Under the pieces are notes generated by a model. The model saw only the letters and a list, made by a program, of their open reading frames with translations. It made no database searches and was not told the origin of the DNA. From positions 1 to 25,786 of the forward strand of contig JBGSQB010000108.1 in NCBI GenBank assembly GCA_041738285.1: 25,786 nucleotides of DNA, in the 5' to 3' direction. Both the position numbers and the translations under genes were made by a program. Below are positions 13,544-22,358 of the stretch, one piece after another. The stretch is from SZUA-521 sp041738285. GTDB lineage: Bacteria > Pseudomonadota > Gammaproteobacteria > Pseudomonadales > Azotimanducaceae. Numbering within the stretch: the first letter of the stretch is position 1; the number at the start of each line of letters is the position of its first letter.

Positions 13544-15582
13544 TGCTGAGTACGACTAGAGCGTGGACGGCACGTTGCGGCCTGCTGTGGCTGGTGCTGG
13601 TTGCAGTGTGTGCCGATGCGGACGACATCGTCGAAGAACTCGTCGTGTACGGACGGGCGCAACAGCAGATCGGGGTCGCGCACAGCGCATCTGAAGGCAT
13701 GGTCGGCTACGACGACCTGCGCTTGTCACCGCTGCTACGCGTTGGTGAGCTGGTCGAGTCCGTGCCGGGGATGGTGGCGACCCAGCATTCCGGCACCGGC
13801 AAGGCCAATCAGTACTTCTTGCGCGGGTTCAATCTCGATCACGGCACCGACTTTGCCGTCGCAGTCGACGGTGTGCCGATCAACCTGCGCAGCCATGGCC
13901 ACGGTCAAGGCTACCTCGACCTCAACTTCCTGATCGCTGACCTGGTGGAGACGAGCGTCTACCGCAAAGGGCCCTACGCCGCGCAGGTTGGCGATTTTTC
14001 TTCTGCCGGCAGCGTCGCGTTCTCGTACTACGACCGGCTCGACGAAGCGCTGTTGCAGGGGGTAATGGGCGCGGATGGCTATCGCCGCGGTGTTGCCGCC
14101 GGCAGCCGCGATGTGGGCGATGCAGTGCTCACCGGTGCGATCGATGTGACGGTGTACGATGGTCCGTGGCAGATCGATGAGGATCTGGAACAGAACAAGG
14201 CGTACCTCGCCTATGCGTTCGATGTTGGCGGTGGTCGCGCGCGCGTGGCGGCACAGTTCTACGAATCGACCTGGAACGCAACGGACCAGATTCCGCGGCG
14301 CGCGGTGCGTTCGGGTCAGATCGACCGACTCGGATTCATCGATCCGGATCTCGCGGGCGACACCCATCGCTATGCGCTCTCGGCGGAGGTCGATTTCGCC
14401 CGCTTCGATGTTGGCGCTTACGTCGTCGACTACGAGTTGTCGCTGTTCTCCAACTTCACCTACCTCCTCGACGATCCGGTCGATGGTGATGAATTCGAAC
14501 AACGCGACCGGCGGACGCAGAGCGGCGCATGGGTCGATGGCGAGTTTGCCATTGATCCGGGGCGCCCGACCGTGATTCGGTGGGGCGCCGACCTGCGCTA
14601 CGACGACGTCAACGAGGTGGGCCTTTATGGCACCGTCGCGCAAAACCGCATCCGCACCGCGCGCGAAGATCGGGTGGCTGAGCTATCGATGAGTGCCTGG
14701 GGCGAGACCGAAGTCGCCATTACCGATCGGCTGCGCGCGATCCTCGGGGTTCGCGCCGATCGCTACGATTGGCACGTCAATGCGGTCGAGCCGATCAATG
14801 GCGGGTCCGGTCGCGAAGCGCTGGTGAGTCCGAAGTTCTCGTCGGCCTGGCACTTTGCAGACGGGTGGGAAGCGTATCTCAGCTGGGGCAAGGGATTTCA
14901 CTCCAACGATGTGCGCGGGGCGACGCTGCGCGTGGACCCGGTCAGCGGTGATCCTGCGGACCCCGTCGACGTGCTGGTCGAGTCGGTCGGTGAAGAGATC
15001 GGCCTGCGGTGGGAAGCTGGCCCGTCATTCAATGCGACCCTCGTTGGCTTTCGGCTGCGCCTCGACTCGGAGCTGCTGTACGTCGGTGATGCCGGCACCA
15101 CAGAGCCGAACGACTCGACCGAGCGCGTGGGGGCCGAGGCGACCGCGTTCTGGCAGGCGACGACTGCGATCGCACTGCATGCGGCGTATACCGTTACCGA
15201 CGCGAGGTTCGAGGAGGATCAGGGCGGCGGTAAAGACATTCCGGGCGCCATCGAGCGTACTTTCGTTGCGGGCGTGAACGGTGCGTGGTCGAACGGACTG
15301 AGCGCGAGCGCCCGCATCCGCCACCTTGGTGAGGCACCGCTGATCGAAGATGGGTCCGTCGAAACCAATGGCTCGTGGGTCGTCAATGGCGGACTCGGTT
15401 ACCGCCGCGGTGGACTCGAGTACCGCCTCGATGTATTCAACCTGCTCGACTCGAACGACGACGACGTGTCGTACTTTTACACCTCGCGGCTCGAAGGCGA
15501 GCCGTCCGAGGGTGTTGCGGATGTGCACTTCCATCCCATGGAGCCACGGACCGTGCGCGCTTCCGTGGCGCTGCGCTGGTGA
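13543..15582 (+). CDS. TonB-dependent outer-membrane receptor coupled to the catabolic operon
   Basis: A 679-residue outer-membrane transporter. A signal peptide (GLLWLVLVAVCADA) is followed by EELVVYGRAQQ, the usual region next to a TonB box, then a plug domain (about 55-165; ESVPGMVATQHSGTGKANQYFLRG is its start) and a 22-strand-type barrel ending in the aromatic terminus SVALRW. The plug contains the unusual His-rich stretch RSHGHGQGYLDLNF. TonB receptors import large or scarce ligands using energy from the inner membrane. Its ATG overlaps the ThDP-enzyme stop by 1 bp, with GAGGG 4 nt upstream, so it is made with two catabolic enzymes; the ligand could be their substrate. A metal-chelate ligand is the alternative, since an iron receptor lies nearby. 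Confidence 0.9.
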   Translation: MLSTTRAWTARCGLLWLVLVAVCADADDIVEELVVYGRAQQQIGVAHSASEGMVGYDDLRLSPLLRVGELVESVPGMVATQHSGTGKANQYFLRGFNLDHGTDFAVAVDGVPINLRSHGHGQGYLDLNFLIADLVETSVYRKGPYAAQVGDFSSAGSVAFSYYDRLDEALLQGVMGADGYRRGVAAGSRDVGDAVLTGAIDVTVYDGPWQIDEDLEQNKAYLAYAFDVGGGRARVAAQFYESTWNATDQIPRRAVRSGQIDRLGFIDPDLAGDTHRYALSAEVDFARFDVGAYVVDYELSLFSNFTYLLDDPVDGDEFEQRDRRTQSGAWVDGEFAIDPGRPTVIRWGADLRYDDVNEVGLYGTVAQNRIRTAREDRVAELSMSAWGETEVAITDRLRAILGVRADRYDWHVNAVEPINGGSGREALVSPKFSSAWHFADGWEAYLSWGKGFHSNDVRGATLRVDPVSGDPADPVDVLVESVGEEIGLRWEAGPSFNATLVGFRLRLDSELLYVGDAGTTEPNDSTERVGAEATAFWQATTAIALHAAYTVTDARFEEDQGGGKDIPGAIERTFVAGVNGAWSNGLSASARIRHLGEAPLIEDGSVETNGSWVVNGGLGYRRGGLEYRLDVFNLLDSNDDDVSYFYTSRLEGEPSEGVADVHFHPMEPRTVRASVALRW

Positions 15583-15592
15583 CAACGGCGCG

Positions 15593-16993
15593 TCATGCGC
15601 GACTACGCACTGCGCGCAGAGCGACGAACAACCGGTCGAGCAACAGCACCAGGGCAATGGCTGCGGCGCTCAGCGGAAAGAACACCGCGCCCGCGAGCAC
15701 CCGCCGCCCGGTGCGATGATCTGGACGCGGTGGCGCGACCGGTAGCAACCCATTCGGTTTACGTTGCCACCACAGCGCCGTCGCGAGGATGACGAGTGTC
15801 ATGACCGCAAGACAAAGCACCGCGTTGAATGAGATGTTCCAGACGCCGAGCTCGCCCTGATGAAACGGCACGCCCGATGCCATGAAGCGACCCACTAACG
15901 AGTAGTGGGCGTAGCCAACGTCGGCGAGCACGCGCCCGGTGTGGCGGTCCAGATGCAGGAAACGCTCGGCGCTCGGCGCGTCGACGTCGCCCGCGAGTGT
16001 GGATGCGGAAATGGTCCACACGCCGGCATCGTCGCGCGGCAACGCTATGCGAAATGGTTCGAACCCGACCGACTGCGCGAACGCGGCGACGCGATCGAGA
16101 TCGGGTTCTGCACCGACGCCGGTCTCTCCAGCCGACGTCCCTGACACGGGCAACGGTGTCTGTTCGAGCGCCCATGGCACTTCCTCGAGCGGCGCACGAC
16201 CGAGATCACGGTGGACTTGGGTCGCGGACATCGTCGAGGGTTTCCGTTCGAGGGATAAGGTGCTCCACGCCTGTACCACGCGACCGCCCCACGTCCCGGT
16301 CCATGTGAGGCCGGAGAACAGGAAGAACAGTAGCGGCAGCGCGATCCAGTAGCCGACCGCGCCATGCAGATCGCGCGTGCGGACGCGCCCGACAGGTGTC
16401 GCCGGTGGTAGCAGCGCAGCACGCAAAGAATGTTGCCGCGCGCGCGCCAGATACAGACCGCCGACGATGAGCAGTACCGCAAGTCCGGCGGCGATCTCGA
16501 CGATTGCGTCACCGATGTCGCCGAGCAGCAGCGTGCCGTGAATCGCGTTAGCCCAACCATAGGGCGTGCGCGCACGATCGAGCGTGCCGAGCACACGTGC
16601 CGTGTAGGGGTCGACGAACACGGAAAGTGCTGCTTCATTGTGACCGTGTCCGGCGCCGGCGGAGTGCCGCGGCACGACCGAGAATTCGCTCGCCCGATCG
16701 GGTGCGGATGGCGGCACGAACAGGATCGACTGCATCTGTGGGAGGGCAGCATCGACCGCGGCGGCCTGTGCCGCCGGTGTGCGCATTGTGGTGAGGGGTG
16801 TGACCGTCAACAGGTGACCGTACGGCGCCGCTTCGAGCGGTGCGCGCAGCAGCATGACCAGCCCACTCGAGGCGAGCACGAGCAGCAGCGGTGCGACCAC
16901 CACCCCGGCGTAGAAGTGCCAGCGCCAGACTGCTCGATAGAAGTCGTTGGGCGCCTGCGCTTGTCTGTTAGAGACGGAGTTCGACACCGACAT
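15593..16993 (-). CDS. PepSY-associated inner-membrane protein (ferrisiderophore-reductase-like)
   Basis: A 466-residue integral membrane protein of the PepSY_TM (PiuB/FoxB-like) family. TM1 is AVWRWHFYAGVVVAPLLLVLASSGL with the conserved RWHFYAG (H26); a PepSY-type periplasmic segment follows; later helices carry further conserved histidines (IHGTLLLGDIGDAI and DLHGAVGYWIALPLLF), plausible haem ligands. Relatives such as FoxB reduce ferric siderophores at the inner membrane. Its start (ATG at 16993) lies 26 bp inside the end of the FecA-like receptor gene on the same strand, so the two form an operon for iron uptake. No strong ribosome site is visible, consistent with coupled translation. 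It is convergent with the other TonB receptor, 10 bp away. Confidence 0.87.
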   Translation of the reverse strand: MSVSNSVSNRQAQAPNDFYRAVWRWHFYAGVVVAPLLLVLASSGLVMLLRAPLEAAPYGHLLTVTPLTTMRTPAAQAAAVDAALPQMQSILFVPPSAPDRASEFSVVPRHSAGAGHGHNEAALSVFVDPYTARVLGTLDRARTPYGWANAIHGTLLLGDIGDAIVEIAAGLAVLLIVGGLYLARARQHSLRAALLPPATPVGRVRTRDLHGAVGYWIALPLLFFLFSGLTWTGTWGGRVVQAWSTLSLERKPSTMSATQVHRDLGRAPLEEVPWALEQTPLPVSGTSAGETGVGAEPDLDRVAAFAQSVGFEPFRIALPRDDAGVWTISASTLAGDVDAPSAERFLHLDRHTGRVLADVGYAHYSLVGRFMASGVPFHQGELGVWNISFNAVLCLAVMTLVILATALWWQRKPNGLLPVAPPRPDHRTGRRVLAGAVFFPLSAAAIALVLLLDRLFVALRAVRSRA

Positions 16994-19076
16994 AGGCCGA
17001 CAGCGGCGCGCCCGGCTGGAGGATCGCTGCATCCGGGCTCGCAACGTCCCGCACCGAGAACAACGAGATGTACTCTTCATCGAGCGCGTTCTGCACTTCG
17101 ACGAACACCTGCCAGGATCTCGCTTCGAAGCCGCTGCGCACACCGAGCAACCCGTAGTCATCGACCTGATAGCTGTTCGCGAAGTCGGCATAGCGCTCGC
17201 CGACGAGATCGAAGGTCGGCCCCGCATAGAAACCCGAGTTGTGGCGGTAGAGCAGCTCGCCGTGCATCACGTAATCGGGCGCCGCCGGCAGCTCGTTCGA
17301 GCCGTACAGCGGGTCGTCGTCGAATTCGAAGTGGTTGAGCGTGATCGCGATGCGTGGCTCGAGACGCGCGCCGGTACCGATCGCGAACGAAGCGCCCATC
17401 ATCGCCTCGATGCCGGCGTGGATCGTTTCGTCGACGTTGGTCGACAGGCTGGTGCCGGGTGCATCGGGATCGTCTCGCGACAGGATCTCGTCCGAGATCC
17501 ACGCATAGTAGGTCGATACTTCCCAGAAGACGTTTGCGTCGGTCCCGATGCTTTGTTCTCCGCGCGTGCCGACTTCGAGCACGGTGCCGGACATCGAATC
17601 GAGTGCACGACCGTCGGCACGGACATCGTCGGCGAGCTCGAACACGGTCGGTGGTTCGTAGAGGCGACTGACGTTGCCGAAAACCGTCGCCCCTTCGTCA
17701 AGCTGATACATGACACCGAGCCGCGGGTTGATGGCGAAGTAGTCATCGGAAGGATCCGTGACGGCGCCGTTCGCAACGCTGACGCTGCGTGCTTGCCGGT
17801 CCGCGAACACCGCCTGCGCACCGAATACGAAGGTCAACTGATCCGTGATTGTCCAGTGATCGAGTGCATAGATCTCGGTCGAATTCGCGTCATTGTCAAT
17901 CAGTGTCGCGCGCGCCGTCTTGCCGGTGCTGTCGTAGCGGTAATGCGCTCCGTCCACTTTGCTGTCGCCGAAATTCATCCCGAACTCGAGCGAATGATCG
18001 CCCGCGTTCTGGGTGTAGCGCAGCATCGCGCCTGCATTCGAGTGGTCAGTGTCGATCAACAGACTGAAGACGCTCACGGGCGCGAGCGGACCGTCATCGT
18101 CGAAGTCGACGAGCACCTGGACGATCGGATGGAACAGCGTCTGGTGCTCATAGGAGGCGCCGAATTCGAGCTGGCGATCGTCATCGAGCACCCAAGTCGT
18201 CCGGTTGGCGATGCGTTTGGTGTCGACGTTGAGCGCATAGTCGCCAGCCACCGCGGCAGCTTGTGCCTGGTCGGGGTCGTCATCCACCTGGGCCGCGGTA
18301 AGCACGCCCGGAAGCTCCTGGTCGTTGGTGACGTAGGTACCAAAGAAGCGGGTCGACAGCGCGCTCCCCAGCTGCCAGCCGACGTTGCCGTAGACGCCGG
18401 TTCGGTCCTGATCGTTGTGATCGCGATAGCCGTCCCAAGTGGTGTTCTCGATGCTGAAAATGCCGTCGCCGCGATCGGAGAAGCGTCCGCCCGCGGTCGC
18501 GCGCATCGCGCTCAAACCGTTGCTGCCGCCGTTGATGCGCGCATCGACACCGCCGTGGTCGAGGCCGGTTGGTGAGACGAAGTTGATGGCGCCGCCGAGC
18601 GTGCTCGCGCCAAAGGACATGCCGTTCGCGCCGCGCGCGACGGTTGCGTATTGCGCCGCGAGCGGATCGATGAACCGGTTGTGATTGTTGCCGTCCGCGG
18701 TAGTGACAGGTAATCCGTCCTGCAGCAATTTGACACCGTTGCCGTCGTAGTTGGTCGCATCGAGATTGGATCCTCGACTCGAGACGAACACCGCATCAGT
18801 GCCGCTTGCGCTCGTTGACCAAACGCCTGGCACGTAGCGCAACATGTCGGCAAGGCTCGTCACGGTGCGCTGCTGAATGTCGACCATGTCGATCACGGTT
18901 ACCGCCCCGGGGATTCGATCCGCATCGGCGCGCTCACTCGCCACACCGAGGCGGCGCGCTTCGACCTGCATCTCTTCGATCGGGTCCGATCTTGCCGAGT
19001 GGGTGTCGGCAACAGCAGCATATGCGGCACTTGCCAACACAACCGCCACCGACGCAAGCACGCTGCGCATCGCCAT
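16968..19076 (-). CDS. FecA-like TonB-dependent siderophore receptor
   Basis: A 702-residue outer-membrane receptor. It begins with a signal peptide (MAMRSVLASVAVVLASAAYA, cleavage after AYA), then a mature region with EEMQVEARRLGV as a possible TonB box. The plug (about 50-165) shows RSRGS-type FVSSRGSN, QDGLPVTTADGNNHNRF and ANGMSFGASTLGGAINFVSPTG, which is the FecA/COG4772 pattern for ferric citrate and related siderophores. The barrel fills the rest and ends VGVELRL. GGGGT lies about 8 nt before ATG 19076; a second ATG at 19070 is possible. Paired with a PepSY ferric-reductase-like gene downstream. No Fur box is recognisable in the upstream 136 bp. Confidence 0.92.
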   Translation of the reverse strand: MAMRSVLASVAVVLASAAYAAVADTHSARSDPIEEMQVEARRLGVASERADADRIPGAVTVIDMVDIQQRTVTSLADMLRYVPGVWSTSASGTDAVFVSSRGSNLDATNYDGNGVKLLQDGLPVTTADGNNHNRFIDPLAAQYATVARGANGMSFGASTLGGAINFVSPTGLDHGGVDARINGGSNGLSAMRATAGGRFSDRGDGIFSIENTTWDGYRDHNDQDRTGVYGNVGWQLGSALSTRFFGTYVTNDQELPGVLTAAQVDDDPDQAQAAAVAGDYALNVDTKRIANRTTWVLDDDRQLEFGASYEHQTLFHPIVQVLVDFDDDGPLAPVSVFSLLIDTDHSNAGAMLRYTQNAGDHSLEFGMNFGDSKVDGAHYRYDSTGKTARATLIDNDANSTEIYALDHWTITDQLTFVFGAQAVFADRQARSVSVANGAVTDPSDDYFAINPRLGVMYQLDEGATVFGNVSRLYEPPTVFELADDVRADGRALDSMSGTVLEVGTRGEQSIGTDANVFWEVSTYYAWISDEILSRDDPDAPGTSLSTNVDETIHAGIEAMMGASFAIGTGARLEPRIAITLNHFEFDDDPLYGSNELPAAPDYVMHGELLYRHNSGFYAGPTFDLVGERYADFANSYQVDDYGLLGVRSGFEARSWQVFVEVQNALDEEYISLFSVRDVASPDAAILQPGAPLSAYVGVELRL

Positions 19077-19135
19077 GCTGTGAACCCCGAAATCGTGAAA
19101 GGTGCGAGCCTACGGTGAATGCCCAGCGGAAGTAA

Positions 19136-19152
19136 TGCGGCAGATTGCCGCA
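19136..19152. promoter_or_regulatory. Candidate RegA/PrrA binding dyad
   Basis: TGCGGCAGATTGCCGCA is a perfect 7-bp dyad (TGCGGCA/TGCCGCA) with a 3-bp spacer. RegA-family sites have half-sites like YGCGRCR and GNCGC with variable spacing, and both halves fit. It lies 60 bp upstream of regB and 59 bp upstream of the divergent FecA-like receptor, so it could act on either or both. Confidence 0.45.
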
Positions 19153-19182
19153 GCGATGCGCAAGCGAGCCAGCGTGACGCGC

Positions 19183-19188
19183 TAGAAT
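19183..19188 (+). promoter_or_regulatory. -10 element of the regBA promoter
   Basis: TAGAAT matches the -10 consensus at 5 of 6 positions and would start transcription near 19195, 18 nt before the regB ATG. No TTGACA-like -35 lies 16-18 bp upstream, which suggests dependence on an activator; the RegA-like dyad is centred about 50 bp upstream of the inferred start. Confidence 0.35.
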
Positions 19189-19212
19189 GTCGATTCTGCG
19201 CGTGGGCCGTTC

Positions 19213-20427
19213 ATGATCCTGTCACCTGATTCGACCGTCCGTATTCTTCATCGCCTTCGGCTGGTTGCGATCGTGTTGCAAGTCGTGGCACTGCTGTCAT
19301 CGCATTGGATGTTCGCTCAGTCACTTATGCTCACGCCGCTGGTCGTCATCGTCGCCGGCTACATCGTCTGGCACGGTGTGTTCCTTTGGCGTGTGCGCAC
19401 GGGCGTAGAACTCAGTGAGCGGCGATTGGCCCTGGAGGTCATCGTCGACATTGGCGTGATCACTGCCTTGCTGTGCATGCTCGGGGGCTGGACGAACCCG
19501 TTTGTTTCGATCTACCTGGTGCCGCTGGCATTTGCCGCGGCCATGCTGCCGCTCCGACGTGCGCTCTGGGTCGTGGCTGCGGGCATCATCGGGTACCTGG
19601 TCACAATGGCCACCTACGTGCCGCTTCCGGAACTCGAGCCCGGCCATGCCGGCCATGGCAATGCCCACTTGATTGGTATGTGGATGAGTTTTCTGCTGGC
19701 GGGCGTGGTGCTCGTGATCACGGTTGCGTTCGTGCGTCGGGCATACGATGCGGAGCGAAGCGCGCTCACGATTGAGCGCGAGTCGCGGATGCGCGATGAG
19801 CACGTGCTTTCGCTCGGCGTGCTTGCGGCGAGTACCGTGCACGACATCGGCACGCCGCTCGCCACCGCGCGACTGATTGCCGAGGACCTGGTCGAGGATG
19901 GTGGACGAATCGCGCCCAGCGATGCGGAGCAGCTTTGTACCCAGCTCGATTATGCGATTGCCCAACTGCGAAGCCTCGCGACCATTGGCGAGGGTGACTC
20001 GGATGAAGAGATCGACGTCGTCGAATTCTGTAGTCGCGTGGCCGCGCGGTTTCGAGTGTTGCGACCCGATGTGCATCTGCGTGAGATCGCTGCTGCTGCG
20101 GATGCGGTCAATGTTCTGTCCAGCCGGCCCTTGGAAAGCGCCGTGCTGAGCCTGCTGGTCAACGCTGCCCAGGCGTCGCTGCGTGAGGGACTGCACGAGA
20201 TCGAACTCGAAGCGATCGTGGCGGACAGCGCGCTGACATTGCGCATTCGCGACTATGGCGCGGGATTCTCGACGGGCGATCATGTGTCCCTCAACGGCAT
20301 GGGCATGGGGCTTGCAATCAGCTCGGCGACGCTCGAACGCCACGGCGGCAGTGCGGTTCACTATCGAATGAACCCCGGAACGCAGGTCGTGGTCACGCTG
20401 CCCGTGCAGTCGGCCGTGGCGACATGA
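19213..20427 (+). CDS. regB: RegB/PrrB/RoxS-like redox-sensing histidine kinase
   Basis: A 404-residue membrane kinase. The N-terminal half carries six hydrophobic helices and the RegB signature GGWTNPF (91-97), the GGxxNPF motif reported to bind ubiquinone. The H-box is STVHDIGTPLATA with H210, followed by an ATPase domain: N-box N317 (LLVNAAQ), G1 DYGAG (347-351) and G2 GMGMG (362-366). RegB phosphorylates RegA when respiratory electron flow is low. The regulatory cysteine of Rhodobacter RegB (C265, in a QxxRCRxIL context 40 residues after the histidine) aligns here with A248; the nearest cysteine, C242, lies 6 residues earlier, so thiol sensing may differ. regA overlaps it by 4 bp (ATGA). 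Confidence 0.9.
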   Translation: MILSPDSTVRILHRLRLVAIVLQVVALLSSHWMFAQSLMLTPLVVIVAGYIVWHGVFLWRVRTGVELSERRLALEVIVDIGVITALLCMLGGWTNPFVSIYLVPLAFAAAMLPLRRALWVVAAGIIGYLVTMATYVPLPELEPGHAGHGNAHLIGMWMSFLLAGVVLVITVAFVRRAYDAERSALTIERESRMRDEHVLSLGVLAASTVHDIGTPLATARLIAEDLVEDGGRIAPSDAEQLCTQLDYAIAQLRSLATIGEGDSDEEIDVVEFCSRVAARFRVLRPDVHLREIAAAADAVNVLSSRPLESAVLSLLVNAAQASLREGLHEIELEAIVADSALTLRIRDYGAGFSTGDHVSLNGMGMGLAISSATLERHGGSAVHYRMNPGTQVVVTLPVQSAVAT

Positions 20428-20969
20428 CGCATGCGACGGGCGCAGGGGGCGGCGGGTGCTGGCTTCTGGTCGACGATGACGAGGTGTTCGCGCGCACCCT
20501 CGCTAACTCGCTGACGCGACGTGGACATCGCGTGCAGGTTGCGCACAGCGGGCCCGCGGCCTTGACGTGCGCAGCGGACTACACGCCAGATCGCGTGCTG
20601 CTGGATTTGCGATTGGGTACGCAGTCGGGCCTGAGAGTGTTGCCGGAACTGCGACGGATCGTTCCGCAGGCGAGGATCGTGATGTTGACGGCGTTTGGCA
20701 GTATTGCCAGCGCCGTGCAGGCCGTGAAAGACGGCGCGGACGACTATCTGCTGAAACCGATCACGGTACCGGATCTGCTCAGCGCATTTGGTGAGCCAGG
20801 CGCAGAAAGCCTCGCGCCGACAACGATGTCGCCACGCAAGCTCGAGTGGGAGTACATCCAACGCGTACTTGCTGAAGAGGCCGGGAATGTATCGCGCACT
20901 GCGGAGCGTCTCGGCATGCATCGCAGAACGCTCCAGCGCAAACTGGAAAAGAAGGCGCCGCGAAACTGA
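20424..20969 (+). CDS. regA: RegA/PrrA/RoxR-like response regulator
   Basis: A 181-residue two-domain regulator. The receiver domain has the acidic triad start DDDE (17-20), phospho-acceptor D61 in VLLDLRLG, T in MLTAFGS and K in LLKP. After a short linker comes the Fis-type helix-turn-helix NVSRTAERLGMHRRTLQRKL, nearly the invariant RegA recognition helix. RegA homologues govern respiration, energy balance and carbon or nitrogen metabolism in response to RegB. Its ATG overlaps the regB stop (ATGA), so the pair is one operon. It ends 3 bp before the convergent hemN stop. The candidate RegA dyad upstream of regB suggests autoregulation. Confidence 0.93.
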   Translation: MTHATGAGGGGCWLLVDDDEVFARTLANSLTRRGHRVQVAHSGPAALTCAADYTPDRVLLDLRLGTQSGLRVLPELRRIVPQARIVMLTAFGSIASAVQAVKDGADDYLLKPITVPDLLSAFGEPGAESLAPTTMSPRKLEWEYIQRVLAEEAGNVSRTAERLGMHRRTLQRKLEKKAPRN

Positions 20970-20972
20970 GGT

Positions 20973-22358
20973 TCAGATCGCTTTGGAAAAACGCGGCTGA
21001 TCGACTCGCGCGGCGATGTAGCGATCGAACACCATGCAGACGTTGCGGATCAGCATGCGTCCCGTCGGATTGACGGTGATGCCATTGGCATGCAGCGTAA
21101 TCAAGCCGTCGTCGGCCATCGCCTGCAGACGGGTGAACTCGGGGGCGAAGTGGCGTTCGAAGTCGATGCTGAACCGGGATTCGAAGTCTGCGTAGCGCAG
21201 GCCGAATTCGCAGATGAGCTGCATGATGACGGTGCGGCGCAGGCGATCTTCGGCATCCGGGATCAGTCCCTTCTCGACAGGCAATTCGCCCGCATCGAGC
21301 AAGGCATCGTAGGTCGGCAGATCCTTTGCGTTCTGATAGAAGTTCCCACCCACGGTGCCGATGGCGGACAGCCCCATGCCGATGAGATCGCTGTCGGCGT
21401 GGGTCGAGTAACCCTGGAAGTTGCGATACAGCGTCCCTGCGGCCTGGGCCCGGGCAAGCTCATCTGTGGGTTTTGCGAAGTGATCCATGCCGATGTAGAC
21501 GTAGCCGGCAGCGGTGAAGCGATCGATGCACAGCTTCAGCATGTCGAGTTTGAGATCAGGGCTCGGCAGATCGGTGCCGTCGAGCCGTTTCTGCGGCGGG
21601 AAGCGACTGGGCAGATGGGCATAGTTGTAGATCGACACGCGATCCGGGTCCAGCGCAACCACCTTCGACAGCGTGCGCGCCATGGTCTCCAGGTTCTGGA
21701 ACGGCAGTCCGTAGATGAGATCGACCGACACCGATCGAAACCCCTCGTGGCGGGCCGCATCGATCACGGATGCAGTCAGCGCTTCGCTCTGAATTCGGTT
21801 CACCGCCTTCTGTACCGCGGGTTCGAAATCCTGAATGCCGAGGCTTGCGCGGTTGAAGCCGATTTCCCGGAGTACGGCCATGGTGTCAGGGCGGATCTCT
21901 CGTGGGTCGAGTTCGATACCGAACTCACCCTCCGACTCGCGGGCGAGGTGGAAGTGGCGGCGGGTGGCGGCCATCAGATCCCGCATCTGCGCTTCGCTTA
22001 AGAACGTGGGGGTACCGCCGCCCCAATGCAGCTGGGTGACGGTGCGGTTCGCGTCATAGAGATGACCGTGCAGCTCGATTTCTCGCGTCAGTCGCGAAAG
22101 GTAGGGCGCCGCCATCTCACGTTTCTTGGTGACCACCTTGTTGCAGGCGCAGTAGTAGCAAAGTCGGGCGCAGAACGGGAGGTGGAAGTACAGGGACAGG
22201 TCCGGTGCGGCGCCGATGTTTGATCTATGCGCGATCTGGCGGTACGTCGCCACATCGAACTGCGGGTCGAATTGGAGCACCGTCGGATAGGACGTATAGC
22301 GCGGCCCGGCGATGTTGTATTTCTCGATCAGCGCCCGATCGAAGCGTACCTCTGCCAT
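20973..22358 (-). CDS. hemN: Oxygen-independent coproporphyrinogen III oxidase (radical SAM)
   Basis: A 461-residue radical-SAM enzyme that decarboxylates two propionate side chains of coproporphyrinogen III to give protoporphyrinogen IX without oxygen, in haem synthesis. The 4Fe-4S motif is C63-ARL-C67-YY-C70 (PFCARLCYYCACNK), close to the positions in E. coli HemN (C62, C66, C69), and the SAM-binding segment HWGGGTPTFL follows. Length matches HemN (about 457) rather than the shorter HemW (about 380). The ATG at 22358 fits the family N-terminus (MAEVRFDRALIEKYNIAGPRYTSYP region); a longer in-frame start is 10 codons upstream. It is next to the redox regulators RegBA, which fits a low-oxygen function, but no FNR (TTGAT-N4-ATCAA) box is visible. 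Confidence 0.95.
   Translation of the reverse strand: MAEVRFDRALIEKYNIAGPRYTSYPTVLQFDPQFDVATYRQIAHRSNIGAAPDLSLYFHLPFCARLCYYCACNKVVTKKREMAAPYLSRLTREIELHGHLYDANRTVTQLHWGGGTPTFLSEAQMRDLMAATRRHFHLARESEGEFGIELDPREIRPDTMAVLREIGFNRASLGIQDFEPAVQKAVNRIQSEALTASVIDAARHEGFRSVSVDLIYGLPFQNLETMARTLSKVVALDPDRVSIYNYAHLPSRFPPQKRLDGTDLPSPDLKLDMLKLCIDRFTAAGYVYIGMDHFAKPTDELARAQAAGTLYRNFQGYSTHADSDLIGMGLSAIGTVGGNFYQNAKDLPTYDALLDAGELPVEKGLIPDAEDRLRRTVIMQLICEFGLRYADFESRFSIDFERHFAPEFTRLQAMADDGLITLHANGITVNPTGRMLIRNVCMVFDRYIAARVDQPRFSKAI

Noticed and set aside
13735..14643. A 302-codon minus-strand open frame within the plus-strand TonB receptor
   Set aside because: It is antisense to a well-supported receptor barrel and its composition is that of a shadow frame.
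16947..18575. A 542-codon plus-strand open frame opposite the FecA-like receptor
   Set aside because: It lies wholly antisense to a gene with clear receptor motifs and a signal peptide. Long antisense frames are expected at this GC content, and its translation has no recognisable domain.
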